Below, piece after piece: positions 20,619 through 30,781 of a stretch of DNA of 64,000 nucleotides; the first letter of the stretch is position 1, and each line of letters opens with the position of its first letter. The position numbers were made by a program, and so were the translations under genes. This stretch comes from Orbus hercynius (GTDB taxonomy: Bacteria > Pseudomonadota > Gammaproteobacteria > Enterobacterales > Orbaceae), in NCBI RefSeq assembly GCF_003634275.1, contig NZ_RBWY01000001.1:477713-541712 (forward strand), written 5' to 3'. The notes under the pieces are model-generated. The model did no database searches. It saw nothing but the letters and a program-made list of their open reading frames with translations, and was not told the DNA's origin.

Positions 20619-21791
20619 TTATGTTTTTTGAGCGGTTGCAAATTCTTGCCGAATAGCTGTACCATTTTCATCAAGTTTTGGTGCGCCTTTCCTGACGGTT
20701 GGATCGGGGTAAGTACTGAGTTTTATCGGGGTGCCGGGTACTTTCACGGCGCCAGCATCAATGAGCATGTTACGGGCTTTGGTTTGGGGTAACTCCATCG
20801 CCTGTGCAACGCCAAGTAGTGGCGCTACTGGTACGCGGTGTTTATCGATTTCATCTAACCAGTAGGCGGCATTTTGTTGGCTAAGCTGCTGCTCAATGAT
20901 CGCTTTTAATTCAGCTTGATTTTTGACTCGACTGGCATTACTGCTAAAGCGTTCATCACTGACAAGTTCCGGTATTTTTAACGCATCACACAGCTCAGCA
21001 AATAGCGCATCATTACCGCAACAAATCGCAATGTGTTTGTCTTGCGTTTGAAATACGTCAAATGGTGCCATGTAAGGATGGCGATCGCCTAAGCGTTCAG
21101 GCGATTGACCCGTTGCCACATAATTCATTAAGCCGTGTTCTAAAAAGGCGAGGGTGGAATCAAACATGGCGACATCAACATGGGTTCCTTGACCGGTACG
21201 CTCCCGACCATATAGCGCGCTGGCAATCCCACAAAACATATAAATACCGCCACATAAATCAGATAGCGACGTTCCGACCCGAGTTGCCGGACCATTGACG
21301 AAACCCGTTTCCATCATAATGCCGCTCATCGCTTGAATAATGGTGTCATAAGCGGGGGCATTAGCAAGTGGGCCGGTATGACCAAATCCTGATGATGACG
21401 CATAAACTAAACGTGGATTAATTTTTGCTAAAGTGTCATAGGATAAACCGAGTTTATCCATAGTACCTGGGCGGAAGTTTTCGGCTAATACGTCAGCTTC
21501 TTTAATCATATTAAAGAAAATTTCGCGGTCTGCTTCATCTTTTAAATTCAGTACAATGCTCTCTTTTCCGCGATTGGTAAAGCTGTAATAAAGTGATTCG
21601 CCGTTAACAAACGGGCCATATAACCGTGTATCATCACCATGGCCCGGTTGTTCAACTTTGATAACGCGAGCGCCTAGATCAGCTAAAATTTGGGTACCAA
21701 ACGGTCCATTTAATACATGCGTTAAATCAATCACGAGTAAACCGTCAAAAGGGCCTTTTGCTAATTTGGGATTATGGTCTGTCATACTCAC
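20619..21791 (-). CDS. yfdE: Acetyl-CoA:oxalate CoA-transferase, YfdE type
   Basis: A 390-residue class III (CaiB/BaiF) CoA-transferase. GPFDGLLVIDLTHVLNGPFGTQ at the start, NFRPGTMDKLGLSYDTL (with the active-site Asp region RVGTSLSDLCGG) and HPYMAPFDVFQTQDKHIAICCGND match E. coli YfdE closely. The E. coli enzyme transfers CoA between acetyl-CoA and oxalate. It is the last gene of the frc-oxc-yfdV-yfdE group. A hairpin between yfdV and yfdE may reduce its expression. Confidence 0.93.
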   Translation of the reverse strand: MSMTDHNPKLAKGPFDGLLVIDLTHVLNGPFGTQILADLGARVIKVEQPGHGDDTRLYGPFVNGESLYYSFTNRGKESIVLNLKDEADREIFFNMIKEADVLAENFRPGTMDKLGLSYDTLAKINPRLVYASSSGFGHTGPLANAPAYDTIIQAMSGIMMETGFVNGPATRVGTSLSDLCGGIYMFCGIASALYGRERTGQGTHVDVAMFDSTLAFLEHGLMNYVATGQSPERLGDRHPYMAPFDVFQTQDKHIAICCGNDALFAELCDALKIPELVSDERFSSNASRVKNQAELKAIIEQQLSQQNAAYWLDEIDKHRVPVAPLLGVAQAMELPQTKARNMLIDAGAVKVPGTPIKLSTYPDPTVRKGAPKLDENGTAIRQEFATAQKT

Positions 21792-21828
21792 TCCATTGAT
21801 AGGGTGTTCTTGTGCTATTTAATAATAA

Positions 21829-21858
21829 AAGAGATCACCGCTGCGCCGTTGATCTCTT
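21829..21858 (-). terminator. Intercistronic hairpin between yfdV and yfdE
   Basis: Perfect 9-bp stem AAGAGATCA/TGATCTCTT with a 12-base loop. Read on the minus strand it is followed by TTATTATT, making it terminator-like. It could attenuate transcription into yfdE. Confidence 0.6.
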
Positions 21859-21890
21859 GATTGGGTTATATCGATACGACTTAAATGATA

Positions 21891-22844
21891 TTACACTAAA
21901 CCAATGACATAACGAGTAATAAATATCCAAGCTGGTGCGGCGATAATAAAACCAAGTACACTGACTGCAAGTGAGGCAGTACCAGTACGAGTATACACGC
22001 CAAAACGGCTAGCGATAATAATGCCTGAGAAGGCTGGTGGTAAGGCACCGGCAAGAACCATCATCTGTAAGTTGTTTGACGACATGTTGAACATTAAGCC
22101 AAGCACTAATAATAACGCAGGCATAAAGACTAATTTTAATAACGTGTTATAGATAATTTCGCCATCAAATTCAAATTTATTCGCCGCTAAGGTTAAACCT
22201 GCCGCAAAGACTGCCACACCAGAGTTGGCTTTAGCAATAAGATCAAAGGTTGGATCCCACATTGATGGTAATTTGAAGCCAACTAATACGAGCACCGTCG
22301 CTAAAATTGGTGACCAGACGACCGGCTCTTTTAGAGCTGAGATTAGTGAGTCTAAACCGCTGTTACCTTTGGCATTTTCGCCTTTCGCTGGGCTAAGTAA
22401 AAAGAGACCAATTGGAATGGTAATCGCATTGACAATAATCGAGATAATGGCAACAACAAGGCCAGTTGAGACGGTATCGCCATAAATCGGGTCTAAAACG
22501 GCAAATCCTAAAAATCCAATAGTTGGTGAACCGGCGATTAAAGCACATACTGCGGCTTCACCTCGGGTGTGTTTAAAGAGGTATTTACAGCTGTAAAATG
22601 CCACAAAAAAGCTGATAATTAAACCAACAAATGAAACAATCGTTAAGGTCATATCGGCAAATAGCATCGATCTATCGGCACGAACTAATGACACAAAAAG
22701 AGCTGCCGGTAACGCGTAGTTAAGCACGAGTTTATTAAAGGCTTTGGCTTGATCTTCTGTAAACACGTTACGTTTACCACTGGCATAACCTAATGCCATG
22801 ATGACGATAATCGGCAGCAAATCGGCCATAAAAATACTAAACAT
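21891..22844 (-). CDS. yfdV: Auxin efflux carrier-family transporter YfdV
   Basis: A 317-residue integral membrane protein with about ten helices, nearly collinear with E. coli YfdV. Signature stretches are [63 protein letters not shown] and [21 protein letters not shown], plus the C-terminal [21 protein letters not shown]. The family (AEC, PF03547) includes carriers for dicarboxylates. Placement between oxc and yfdE suggests movement of oxalate or formate, as proposed for E. coli; this is inference. A good AAGGAG-type site precedes the ATG. Confidence 0.93.
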   Translation of the reverse strand: MFSIFMADLLPIIVIMALGYASGKRNVFTEDQAKAFNKLVLNYALPAALFVSLVRADRSMLFADMTLTIVSFVGLIISFFVAFYSCKYLFKHTRGEAAVCALIAGSPTIGFLGFAVLDPIYGDTVSTGLVVAIISIIVNAITIPIGLFLLSPAKGENAKGNSGLDSLISALKEPVVWSPILATVLVLVGFKLPSMWDPTFDLIAKANSGVAVFAAGLTLAANKFEFDGEIIYNTLLKLVFMPALLLVLGLMFNMSSNNLQMMVLAGALPPAFSGIIIASRFGVYTRTGTASLAVSVLGFIIAAPAWIFITRYVIGLV

Positions 22845-22902
22845 AAAAGCTCCTTAGCTTTTTATTAAAGCAGGCAAGTGCGGGGCACTTGCCAATTAAC
22901 GT

Positions 22903-24606
22903 CTATTTTGTATCGACGGATTGAGGATTTAAATTGGTTAAATGACCGCTTTCAGTCCCAACCGTTGGATCGATTTCACAGTTGATTAACGTTGGTTTAC
23001 CTGATTGTAAACCGGCTAATAATGCCTGTTTGATCTCATCAGCGGTGGTGGCATTAAAGCCTTGTCCACCAAATGCTTCCATCATTTTATCGTAACGCGC
23101 TTCTTTCATTAACGACGTTGGCGCTGGATCACTATCACCGTGACGGTTGACATCATCACCGCGGTATACGCCGCCATTGTTAAATACCAGAATCGTGACA
23201 GGTAATTGATAACGGCAGATGGTTTCAATTTCCATTCCGCTAAAGCCAAAGGCACTGTCACCTTCGATGGCGACAACGGGTTTGCCACTGGTCACCGCGG
23301 CGCCAATTGCGTAGCCCATTCCGATACCCATCACACCCCACGTACCGCAATCTAAACGCTGACGAGGTTTGTACATATCGATGATATTACGCCCATTATC
23401 CAGGGTATTAGCCCCTTCATTGACGACATAAGCATCTTTATAATCAACAAGGACATCACGAATCGCTCTTAGTGCACAAAAGTAGTTCATCGGCACAACA
23501 TCTTTATTCAATTTCGCTGCCATTTTCGCTTCGTTGGTGGTTTTGATGGTATTAATACCCTCAATCCAATCTTGGCTGGCTTGAATATTGACGTGTTGTA
23601 ATCCTTTCACAAACTCAGCCATGACTGAATTGATATCACCGACAACGGGCGCTGTAATATGGCGGTTACTATCGATTTCATTGGCATCAATATCAACTTG
23701 AATCAGTTTTGTCTCGGCTGACCAATTTTTGCCTTTACCATGACCGAGTAGCCAATTTAATCGTGCGCCTAATAGCACAATCACATCAGCGTTTGACAGC
23801 ACATGTGAACGTGCTGCTGCGGCTGATTGTTTATGGGTATCGGGTAGTAAGCCTTTTGCCATTGACATCGGTAAAAATGGAATACCGGTTGTTTCGATAA
23901 ACGTTTGAATATCTTGATCGGCCTGCGCATAAGCCGCGCCTTTACCTAAAATAATTAATGGCCTTTTGGCACCAGCTAACAGTTGTAGTGCTTTATTGAC
24001 TGATTCAGGGGCTGGAAGCTGCGCTGGGGCAGGATCTTCTACTTTAAAAATCGATTTATCAGCCGTATCTTTATCCATCACAGCAGATAACACTTCGGTG
24101 GTTAAATCTAAATACACACCGCCTGGCCTGCCCGATACGGAAGTGCGAATTGCTCTGGCAAGCGCGATGCCAATATCTTCAGGTTTATTCACGCGAAATG
24201 ACGCTTTAGCATAAGGTTTAGCGGCATTCATTTGATCAAGCTCTTCATAATCACCTTGCTGTAAATCGATGATTTCACGATCACTTGAACCACTGATTAA
24301 AATCATTGGAAAGCCATTAGTTGTGGCATTGGCAAGCGCCACCAGACCATTTAAAAAACCCGGCGCCGAAACGGTTAAGCAAATACCCGGTTTTTTGGTT
24401 AAATAGCCACTAATTGCCGCTGCGTTACCTGCTGATTGTTCGTGGCGAAAACCAATATAACGAATGCCCTCAGCTTGCGCATGACGAGCCATATCAGTGA
24501 TTGGAATACCGACCACACCATAAATGGCATCAATATCATTTTTTTTCAAAGCATCAACGATAATGTGCATGCCATCTGTTAGATTTTGTGTATTGTTATC
24601 AGACAT
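22903..24606 (-). CDS. oxc: Oxalyl-CoA decarboxylase
   Basis: A 567-residue thiamine diphosphate enzyme that converts oxalyl-CoA to formyl-CoA and CO2, consuming a proton. The N-terminal Pyr domain has YGVVGIPITDMARHAQ and FRHEQSAGNAA with the catalytic Glu. The C-terminal domain binds ThDP through a GDSAFGFSGMEIETICRYQLP motif ending at NNGG. E. coli Oxc (YfdU, 564 aa) is the same size. It is flanked by frc upstream and yfdV downstream, so the set forms a CoA-recycling oxalate decarboxylation pathway linked in E. coli to acid tolerance. Confidence 0.97.
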   Translation of the reverse strand: MSDNNTQNLTDGMHIIVDALKKNDIDAIYGVVGIPITDMARHAQAEGIRYIGFRHEQSAGNAAAISGYLTKKPGICLTVSAPGFLNGLVALANATTNGFPMILISGSSDREIIDLQQGDYEELDQMNAAKPYAKASFRVNKPEDIGIALARAIRTSVSGRPGGVYLDLTTEVLSAVMDKDTADKSIFKVEDPAPAQLPAPESVNKALQLLAGAKRPLIILGKGAAYAQADQDIQTFIETTGIPFLPMSMAKGLLPDTHKQSAAAARSHVLSNADVIVLLGARLNWLLGHGKGKNWSAETKLIQVDIDANEIDSNRHITAPVVGDINSVMAEFVKGLQHVNIQASQDWIEGINTIKTTNEAKMAAKLNKDVVPMNYFCALRAIRDVLVDYKDAYVVNEGANTLDNGRNIIDMYKPRQRLDCGTWGVMGIGMGYAIGAAVTSGKPVVAIEGDSAFGFSGMEIETICRYQLPVTILVFNNGGVYRGDDVNRHGDSDPAPTSLMKEARYDKMMEAFGGQGFNATTADEIKQALLAGLQSGKPTLINCEIDPTVGTESGHLTNLNPQSVDTK

Positions 24607-24695
24607 TTTATACCTTCATCTTCGTTTGCATTTAACGGACAGGAACGGGCTATACTCGCGCCGTTCCAATGTGTTTTACCTTGGTTATCACTGCG

Positions 24696-25946
24696 TTAAA
24701 TGGCACCATTTTTTCGCATTTGGGTGATTTGTTCATCGTTATAACCGAGTTCTTTTAACACTTGCTCTGTGTGTTCACCTAATAGTGGTGCACTTTTAAT
24801 ATCAGGTGTAAATGCTGAGAATTTCATTGGGCAACCAACTGTTAGGTAAGTCCCACGGCCAGGTTGCTCTACTTCAACCACGCTACCGCTTTGACGTAGT
24901 GATTGATCTGCGGCGATTTCTTTCATACTTAACACTGGTGCACATGGAATATCGTAAGCACTTAAATATTTGACGGCGGCATGTTTGTCGTAATTGGCTA
25001 AGAATTTTTCAATTTCAGCAAAAATATCAAAAATATGTGGCTGACGAGCTTGTGGTGTACTGTAATTAGGATCTTCAGCCCACTCTGGTTTGCCAATCGC
25101 TTTACAAGTATTTGCCCAGTTTTGTTCTTGGATCGTAAAGTAGATATACGCATTAGGATCGGTTTCCCAACCTTTACATTTTAATACCCAACCCGGTTGG
25201 CCGCCGCCGCCCGCATTACCACCACGTGGCACAGCATCACCAAATTTTGCATTTGGATATTGCGGATACTCTTCAAGGTAACCGACTTTTTCAAGGCGTT
25301 GTTGGTCGCGCAGTTTAACGCGACATAAATTTAATACCGCATCTTGCATTGACATGGTTACGCGTTGGCCTTTACCCGTTTTTTCACGTTGTAACAAAGC
25401 AGCAAGTAAACCAATTAATAGGTGCATACCGGTGTTACTATCACCTAATGCGGCGGCACTTACTGTTGGTGGCCCGTCCCAGAAACCGGTTGTTGATAAT
25501 GCCCCCCCCGCTGCTTGTGCAACGTTTTCATAGGCTTTAACATCAACGTAAGGTGAACAGTCATCAAATCCTTTAATTGAGCCAAAGATTAAACGCGGAT
25601 TGAGTTCTTGAATTTTTTCCCATGTAAAGCCCATGTGATCCATCGCACCGGGGTGGAAGTTTTCAACTAATACATCAGCACCTTGGATTAATTTTTCCAT
25701 CACCTCTTTACCTTCAGGGGTTTTGGTATTGAGTTCGAGTGAGCGCTTATTACTATTTAACATAGTAAAGTAGAGCGCATCAACATCAGGAATATCACGT
25801 AATTGACGACGGGTAACATCACCAACGCCAGGACGTTCAATTTTAATTACATCTGCACCAAACCAGGCTAACATTTGAGTACATGATGGGCCAGATTGCA
25901 CGCCTGTAAAGTCGAGTACACGGATACCTTGTAGTGGAAGAGTCAT
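24696..25946 (-). CDS. frc: Formyl-CoA:oxalate CoA-transferase
   Basis: A 416-residue class III CoA-transferase, exactly the length of E. coli Frc. It begins [22 protein letters not shown] and carries the catalytic Asp in [18 protein letters not shown] and the glycine loop [13 protein letters not shown] that shields the active site. It charges oxalate with CoA from formyl-CoA, feeding Oxc. The open frame extends to 26021, but GAGGTT 9 nt before 25946 and the family alignment fix the start here. It is the first gene of the oxalate operon. Confidence 0.97.
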   Translation of the reverse strand: MTLPLQGIRVLDFTGVQSGPSCTQMLAWFGADVIKIERPGVGDVTRRQLRDIPDVDALYFTMLNSNKRSLELNTKTPEGKEVMEKLIQGADVLVENFHPGAMDHMGFTWEKIQELNPRLIFGSIKGFDDCSPYVDVKAYENVAQAAGGALSTTGFWDGPPTVSAAALGDSNTGMHLLIGLLAALLQREKTGKGQRVTMSMQDAVLNLCRVKLRDQQRLEKVGYLEEYPQYPNAKFGDAVPRGGNAGGGGQPGWVLKCKGWETDPNAYIYFTIQEQNWANTCKAIGKPEWAEDPNYSTPQARQPHIFDIFAEIEKFLANYDKHAAVKYLSAYDIPCAPVLSMKEIAADQSLRQSGSVVEVEQPGRGTYLTVGCPMKFSAFTPDIKSAPLLGEHTEQVLKELGYNDEQITQMRKNGAI

Positions 25947-26691
25947 GTGGAACCTCACTAAATTAATTAACGTTAGAATAAATGATTTGCTTGCGTGGAT
26001 TTCTATTCTTTGAAGGCGCATTGCAAATTTTTATTAGGAATACTATTTTTTTATGTAGCAATAAATTTAATAACAGGTAAAATGAAATTTGATTCACTTG
26101 GCTAGAATAGTTTAGGAAAAGGGAAATATCAACTTTGAGTGCAGCAAAAAAACAGCTAAAAGATTAATTTTGATTTTTAGTTATTATATTGAATTTTATT
26201 AATAATAATTCTTTTTTTACTTGTTTTAAGTATATACTTACCGATTAGCAGTGAGTGTAAAAATAGAGAAAAACACTTTTTTTTCAACAGAAATAATTAG
26301 ATCGTTTTTTTATTCAAATAGTCTAAAAATCGGTATTTAACAAACAAATGATAAAAATAAACAACGGAAAAAAGTGTAAAGATTGTATTAATAAAGCGAG
26401 AGATAACCAGAATCTTTAATTAATCAATTTTTGTTACATAATTTCTTAAAAATTTTGTTATGAATTAATATATTATATTTTTTGTTTAATTTGGTTTGAT
26501 TGCTAACTAACAACTGATGAGTGATTTGGTGCTTATTTGAAATAATTTATAAATATAGTCAGGTATTGTCGGGGATGGTTGAGCTGGCAAAGCAAAGGAT
26601 TATTATCTAACGCTTATTGTGTTAAGTTGAGCGGTGAAATATTATGTTAAATACCAAAAGGTAGTCATAACGACTACCTTTCATTATTTCA
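25947..26691. other. Long AT-rich intergenic region upstream of the oxalate operon
   Basis: About 745 bp, very AT-rich, with no credible gene on either strand. It must contain the frc promoter. A perfect 14-bp palindrome TAAGTATATACTTA lies at 26227-26240, about 280 bp upstream of frc, and may be an operator. At the far end is the endA terminator hairpin. Nothing else is recognised. Confidence 0.6.
26657..26681 (-). terminator. Terminator hairpin after endA
   Basis: Perfect 10-bp stem AAAGGTAGTC/GACTACCTTT with a 5-base loop, starting 11 bp after the endA stop on the minus strand, followed by a short T run. Confidence 0.65.
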
Positions 26692-27396
26692 TTACAAAGC
26701 GCTATTACCGCACTGCTCGGTAATATATGGATTATCATTGCCTTGGACTTTTTTGATCAGTTGATTACGCTGGCATTCCCATATACTTGGCGCGTACATT
26801 TTGTTCCATGCAGACATTAATTGCTGGTTTTGTTTTGATAGCGGAATATGATATTGATTTGACATATATAAATAGGTACGCGCAATCATACCACGGATTT
26901 CGTCACGGGGCTGGAATTGACGCGTTTTAAAGTCAACCGCTGTTGGACACTGACCATATTGAGTGTATGTCTTGGTAAATAGACTATAGCTGTAGTTTGA
27001 GCGATCACCATTGACTTCACCAATCGCCGGTTGTAAGTTGTGCATATCGCCTTCTATTTGATTAAAGGTTGCATCACTTTTACAATTTTTACGACCACCA
27101 TTTTTCCAGCATTGGAGATTGCGGCCAAAGTTTTCCGCTGGCATGACATGTTCCCATTCAATGCGTTGAGCACGCGTTTGATTTTTACGGCTTTGATAGC
27201 CGCAGCTTGGTAAATCAACAATGCCTTTTTTACCCTGAAATCTAAAATCACAACCGCAGTAGAACTCTTTCTGTTCAGGATTATTTTTATAAAGTTTGAC
27301 AAGCTCGGTTTTCGCATGGCTAAAATTTTGTTGGACTGCGTGTGATAGAGCAGGAATAAGTAGTAAGGTAACTAAAAATCGTTTCATCATTATCAT
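26692..27396 (-). CDS. endA: Periplasmic endonuclease I
   Basis: A 234-residue secreted nuclease of the EndA/NucM family. It has a signal peptide (KRFLVTLLLIPALSHA), a Cys-rich FYCGCDFRFQGKKG, the beta-beta-alpha metal motif RIEWEHVMPAENFG with the catalytic His, then GGRKNCKSD, DMHNLQPAIGEVNGDRSN and the C-terminal AWNKMYAPSIWECQRNQLIKKVQGNDNPY. All match E. coli EndA (235 aa). It cuts DNA in the periplasm. The exact start is unclear: several ATG codons (27396, 27390, 27387) are in frame without a clear ribosome binding site. Confidence 0.95.
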   Translation of the reverse strand: MIMMKRFLVTLLLIPALSHAVQQNFSHAKTELVKLYKNNPEQKEFYCGCDFRFQGKKGIVDLPSCGYQSRKNQTRAQRIEWEHVMPAENFGRNLQCWKNGGRKNCKSDATFNQIEGDMHNLQPAIGEVNGDRSNYSYSLFTKTYTQYGQCPTAVDFKTRQFQPRDEIRGMIARTYLYMSNQYHIPLSKQNQQLMSAWNKMYAPSIWECQRNQLIKKVQGNDNPYITEQCGNSAL

Positions 27397-28159
27397 CGTA
27401 TATTTTTTGTAGCCGACGATAATAACAAAACTGTCAGTAATAAAATATTAACGAAATCATGTATTTTTGGTAATAATTTTTAACTCAATGCGGATTGATT
27501 TGTTGTCAAAATTCCTATCAATATTTTTATGACATTGATCGTTTTTATTAAAAACGCTAATAAAAGCCTACACAAATCATCGAAATTTAATTCTTCACTT
27601 AGTGAACTTAATATTAAGTCGCCTAACGTATTTTTTTGCTGGTCTACCGCCGAACAATCTTGTTGTTTGAGTTGCTGGCACTCAGTCATTGGATGACACT
27701 GTTTTAGGGAAAATTTTTATCCGCCCTCAGTCATTAAGATGCCTTTAAGCACCAAACCGACGTTAGTATTATCATGCTTACTGATGATTAATGCAATCAT
27801 AGCAGCCTTATAATCAAATACACTTCTCTAAAACCGTTTACATGCAGTAAAGTTTTATCGAATTCAGTAAAACAGTGTTAAACAAAGGGCTTTCGGATAC
27901 CAATTGTTTCAGTGCTTAACATTTTGGCTGAGTAATTAATCCGTACATTTTTATTAAATAGATCATAAGTGAACTTTTTAGACTACCATGCTAATTGATA
28001 GCACAATCTAAAAAATAGTGAACCGAGTAAGTGCAAATTAACGAATTGAATCTGCCTTTATTTTTATAACTTTTAGTTATAAATATGTAGCATTTTATTA
28101 TTTAGAATCCATTATTTTGCTTGTTAAACTAATGCTATTACTCACAATGGAGTCCAAAA
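27397..28159. other. Intergenic region between endA and an ABC importer
   Basis: About 760 bp. A 69-codon frame at 27480-27689 on the minus strand has a hydrophobic stretch (LLLAFLIKTINVIKILIGIL) but no ribosome binding site and no recognised match, so I do not call it a gene. Upstream of the importer, nested inverted repeats lie at 27975-28014: outer TTTTTAGA/TCTAAAAA and inner TGCTA/TAGCA. They could bind a regulator of the importer. Confidence 0.5.
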
Positions 28160-28999
28160 ATGAAATCAATCGTTAAGAAAACTGTCACTGCTTTAGCGCT
28201 ATTAGGTATGTTTGCTAGCGTGAACAGTGCGTATGCTGATCGTCTAGATGATATTGAAAAACGTGGTGAAATTAAAATTGCGGTCTTTGATAGTAATCCA
28301 CCATTTGGTTACGTCGATGAAAAATCAAAAACGATTGTGGGGCTCGATGTCGATTATGCTAAGGCAATTGCTAATGCGTTAAATGTTAGAGTTATTTTAG
28401 TGCCAACTAACCCAGCTAACCGTATTCCATTATTAACATCACAAAAAGCCGATTTGATCGTGGCTAATTTTACCGTGACAGATGAGCGGGCTAACGCTGT
28501 TGATTTTAGTGTGCCTTATTTTGCAACAGGGCAAAAATTTATTGCCAGAAAAGGCCTACTCAAAACGCCGGATGACCTGAAAAAACTGCGCATTGGCGCC
28601 GACAAAGGCACGGTGATGGAGATCACGTTACGTGAGCAATACCCAAATGCCAAAGTGATTTCGTATGACGATACGCCATTTGCATTTGCTGCACTGCGTA
28701 ATGGTGTTGTGCAGGCTATCACCCAAGATGATGCAAAGCTGATTGGATTATTGGCTAATGTGTCAGCGGAGCAACGTGAACAATTTGAAATTTCGCCATT
28801 TAGTTTAACTCAGGAGTATCAAGCTGTTGGAATCCCTAAAGGTGAAACGCGCTTAAAAGATAAGGTCAATCAAGTTCTTTTTTCGTTGGAAGCTAAAGGC
28901 GAGGCACTGACAATTTATAATCGCTGGTTTGGTCCTGATACATCATCAGCAATGCCAAGAGGCAATTTTAAAACCGGTGATGGCACCTTAACCAAGTAA
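28160..28999 (+). CDS. Amino-acid ABC transporter periplasmic binding protein
   Basis: A 279-residue solute-binding protein of the SBP_bac_3 family. A Sec signal peptide (ALALLGMFASVNSAYA) is followed by LDDIEKRGEIKIAVFDSNPPFGYVDEK, GLDVDYAKAIANAL, ADLIVANFTVTDERANAVDFSVPYF and the second-lobe sequence LRIGADKGTVMEI. The fold and motifs fit polar amino-acid binders. The ligand cannot be read from sequence. It is the first gene of a three-gene operon with two permeases, and a hairpin follows that should favour its over-expression relative to them. Confidence 0.88.
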   Translation: MKSIVKKTVTALALLGMFASVNSAYADRLDDIEKRGEIKIAVFDSNPPFGYVDEKSKTIVGLDVDYAKAIANALNVRVILVPTNPANRIPLLTSQKADLIVANFTVTDERANAVDFSVPYFATGQKFIARKGLLKTPDDLKKLRIGADKGTVMEITLREQYPNAKVISYDDTPFAFAALRNGVVQAITQDDAKLIGLLANVSAEQREQFEISPFSLTQEYQAVGIPKGETRLKDKVNQVLFSLEAKGEALTIYNRWFGPDTSSAMPRGNFKTGDGTLTK

Positions 29000-29019
29000 A
29001 CTATCCCCCCGATGATTAA

Positions 29020-29044
29020 CGCCGCTTTATGTGGCGATTTTATT
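29020..29044 (+). terminator. Hairpin between binding protein and permease genes
   Basis: CGCCGC, loop TTTAT, GTGGCG (one G-U pair), followed by ATTTTATT. Such hairpins after binding-protein genes commonly stabilise or partly terminate the message. Its position supports a permease start downstream at 29060. Confidence 0.5.
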
Positions 29045-29059
29045 AAATTAGAGCCAATT

Positions 29060-29800
29060 ATGTTTACACAGGAAATCTTTCAACAGTTATTAGCACCACG
29101 CTATTTAGGCTGGCTATGGAACGGATTTGTTGTCACGATGTCTATCTCGATATTATGCATTATTTTATCGACAATTGCCGGTTTTATATTAGCGATTTTA
29201 GCGCAAAGTCAACACCGAATAATTCGATATATGGTGAATGCGTATAATGCCATTTTTCGTTATTCTCCATTATTGCCACAACTCTTTTTTTGGTATTTTG
29301 GTGTGGGCAGTATTTTACCACTTGAATTTAAATTATGGCTATTTGATGAACCGCAAATTGGGTTCGGTCCGGTCATTTTATCAATGCCGTCCTTCGAATT
29401 TATTATCGGTTTGGTTGGGCTGACGTTTTATTCGGCGTCGTTTGTTGCTGAGGAGTTTAGAGCGGGAATTGCAGGTGTTAGGGCTGGGCAGCTCAATGCG
29501 TCCCTTGCTTTAGGCTTGAGCCGTTGGCAAGGGTTTTATTTTATTGTGCTACCGCAAGCTTGGCGAATTGCCTTTCCCGCCTTAGTGGGTCAGTATATGA
29601 ATATTATTAAAAACTCATCTTTAACGATGTCCATCGGTGTGCTTGAGCTATCGTACGTCTCTCGGCAGATTGAAACTGAAACATTAAAAACATTTCAGGA
29701 TTTTGCCTTGGCAACTTTATTGTATATTCTGGGGGTAACGTTGGTTGGTATGATTGGTAATATTTATCACCGCAGCTTACTGCTTAAAGAGGTCAAATAA
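29060..29800 (+). CDS. Amino-acid ABC transporter permease (HisM/GltK class), first subunit
   Basis: About 246 residues with five or six membrane segments and the EAA-type loop FRAGIAGVRAGQLNASLALGLS...VLPQAWRIAFPALVGQY. The N-terminal FTQEIFQQLLAPRYLGWLWNGFVVTM begins a typical BPD_transp_1 permease of the polar amino-acid group. The frame is open from 29012, but the ATG at 29060 is preferred: the upstream portion overlaps an intercistronic hairpin and lacks homology. Its stop shares bases with the next start (TAATG). Confidence 0.87.
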   Translation: MFTQEIFQQLLAPRYLGWLWNGFVVTMSISILCIILSTIAGFILAILAQSQHRIIRYMVNAYNAIFRYSPLLPQLFFWYFGVGSILPLEFKLWLFDEPQIGFGPVILSMPSFEFIIGLVGLTFYSASFVAEEFRAGIAGVRAGQLNASLALGLSRWQGFYFIVLPQAWRIAFPALVGQYMNIIKNSSLTMSIGVLELSYVSRQIETETLKTFQDFALATLLYILGVTLVGMIGNIYHRSLLLKEVK

Positions 29801-30501
29801 TGGATTTTTCGCAACTGATTAAAGGGTTTGACGTTGTTTGGCAAAATTTGGATTATTTAGCCTGGGGTAACTATCCTGATGGGCCAATTAGTGGCATTGC
29901 CTTGACGCTGTTGATGAGTCTGGCTGCGATTGTACTGGCAACCGGACTTGGCATTATCGCCGGGATTGGTTTAGTGGTTTTGACAAGCTGGCCGCGTCGT
30001 ATTTTAGTTACTATTTTGGCATTTTTACAAGCAATTCCGATTATTATGCTGATTTTTTGGAGCTATTTTTTAGTGCCAGTTTTGTTTCAGATTGATGTGC
30101 CGGCTATTTTTACTGTAATTATGGCGTTAGCATTGATTGGTGCGGCTTATATTGCCTATGCGGTATTTGCCGGTATGATAGCGATTACAGATGAGCAGTG
30201 GCAGGCAGCTTACTCACTGGGATTGAAGCGGCAACAGGTTATTGTTTATATCATTTTACCGCAAGCAATTCGGATGATGATGCCATCGTTTATTAATCAG
30301 TGGATTTCGTTGATTAAAGACAGCTCACTAGCATATATTGTTGGTGTAGCCGAATTCACTTTTTTAGCCACGCAAGTCAATAATCGTGTTATCGTTAATC
30401 CAACACAAATCTTTTTGTTTGTGATTGCGGTGTACTTTGTGATTTGTTGGTCTTTAAACTTTGCAGCTAGCCGTTTTATTAAACAATATCAACTTAGTTA
30501 A
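29800..30501 (+). CDS. Amino-acid ABC transporter permease, second subunit
   Basis: A 233-residue integral membrane permease of the HisM family. The N-terminal LDYLAWGNYPDGPISGIALTLLMSLAAIVLA is like the GltJ/GltK group. The coupling loop is VFAGMIAITDEQWQAAYSLGLKRQQVIVYIILPQAIRMMMPSFINQW. It overlaps the preceding gene by one base and ends the operon. No ATPase gene follows: the next 280 bp are non-coding and the next gene is a lipoprotein on the other strand. Confidence 0.87.
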   Translation: MDFSQLIKGFDVVWQNLDYLAWGNYPDGPISGIALTLLMSLAAIVLATGLGIIAGIGLVVLTSWPRRILVTILAFLQAIPIIMLIFWSYFLVPVLFQIDVPAIFTVIMALALIGAAYIAYAVFAGMIAITDEQWQAAYSLGLKRQQVIVYIILPQAIRMMMPSFINQWISLIKDSSLAYIVGVAEFTFLATQVNNRVIVNPTQIFLFVIAVYFVICWSLNFAASRFIKQYQLS

Positions 30502-30781
30502 GTTTGGCCGATGATGAAGACGAAATCTAGTGCGATATGATGATCACTGCTTTATCGCACAGTGTTGATTGTTTACTTATCTTAGTATCGGTTCAAGCTA
30601 AAAGTAGCTCAAGTAGAGCTATCAAAGGGGCATTATCTTTCATTAATTCAGCTTGCTGTAGGGACGCTAATTGCAGTCAGTTATTTTTGATATGATGAAT
30701 GAGTCTATCTGGCATTGGACTACCTATAGACCGCTATTTTCAATAATGGTTAATGACTGCAACGTTGCTGTTGGCTAGTGA

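Noticed and set aside
27480-27689. A 69-codon minus-strand frame with a hydrophobic segment
   Set aside because: No ribosome binding site, no recognised family and AT-rich context; it may be chance.
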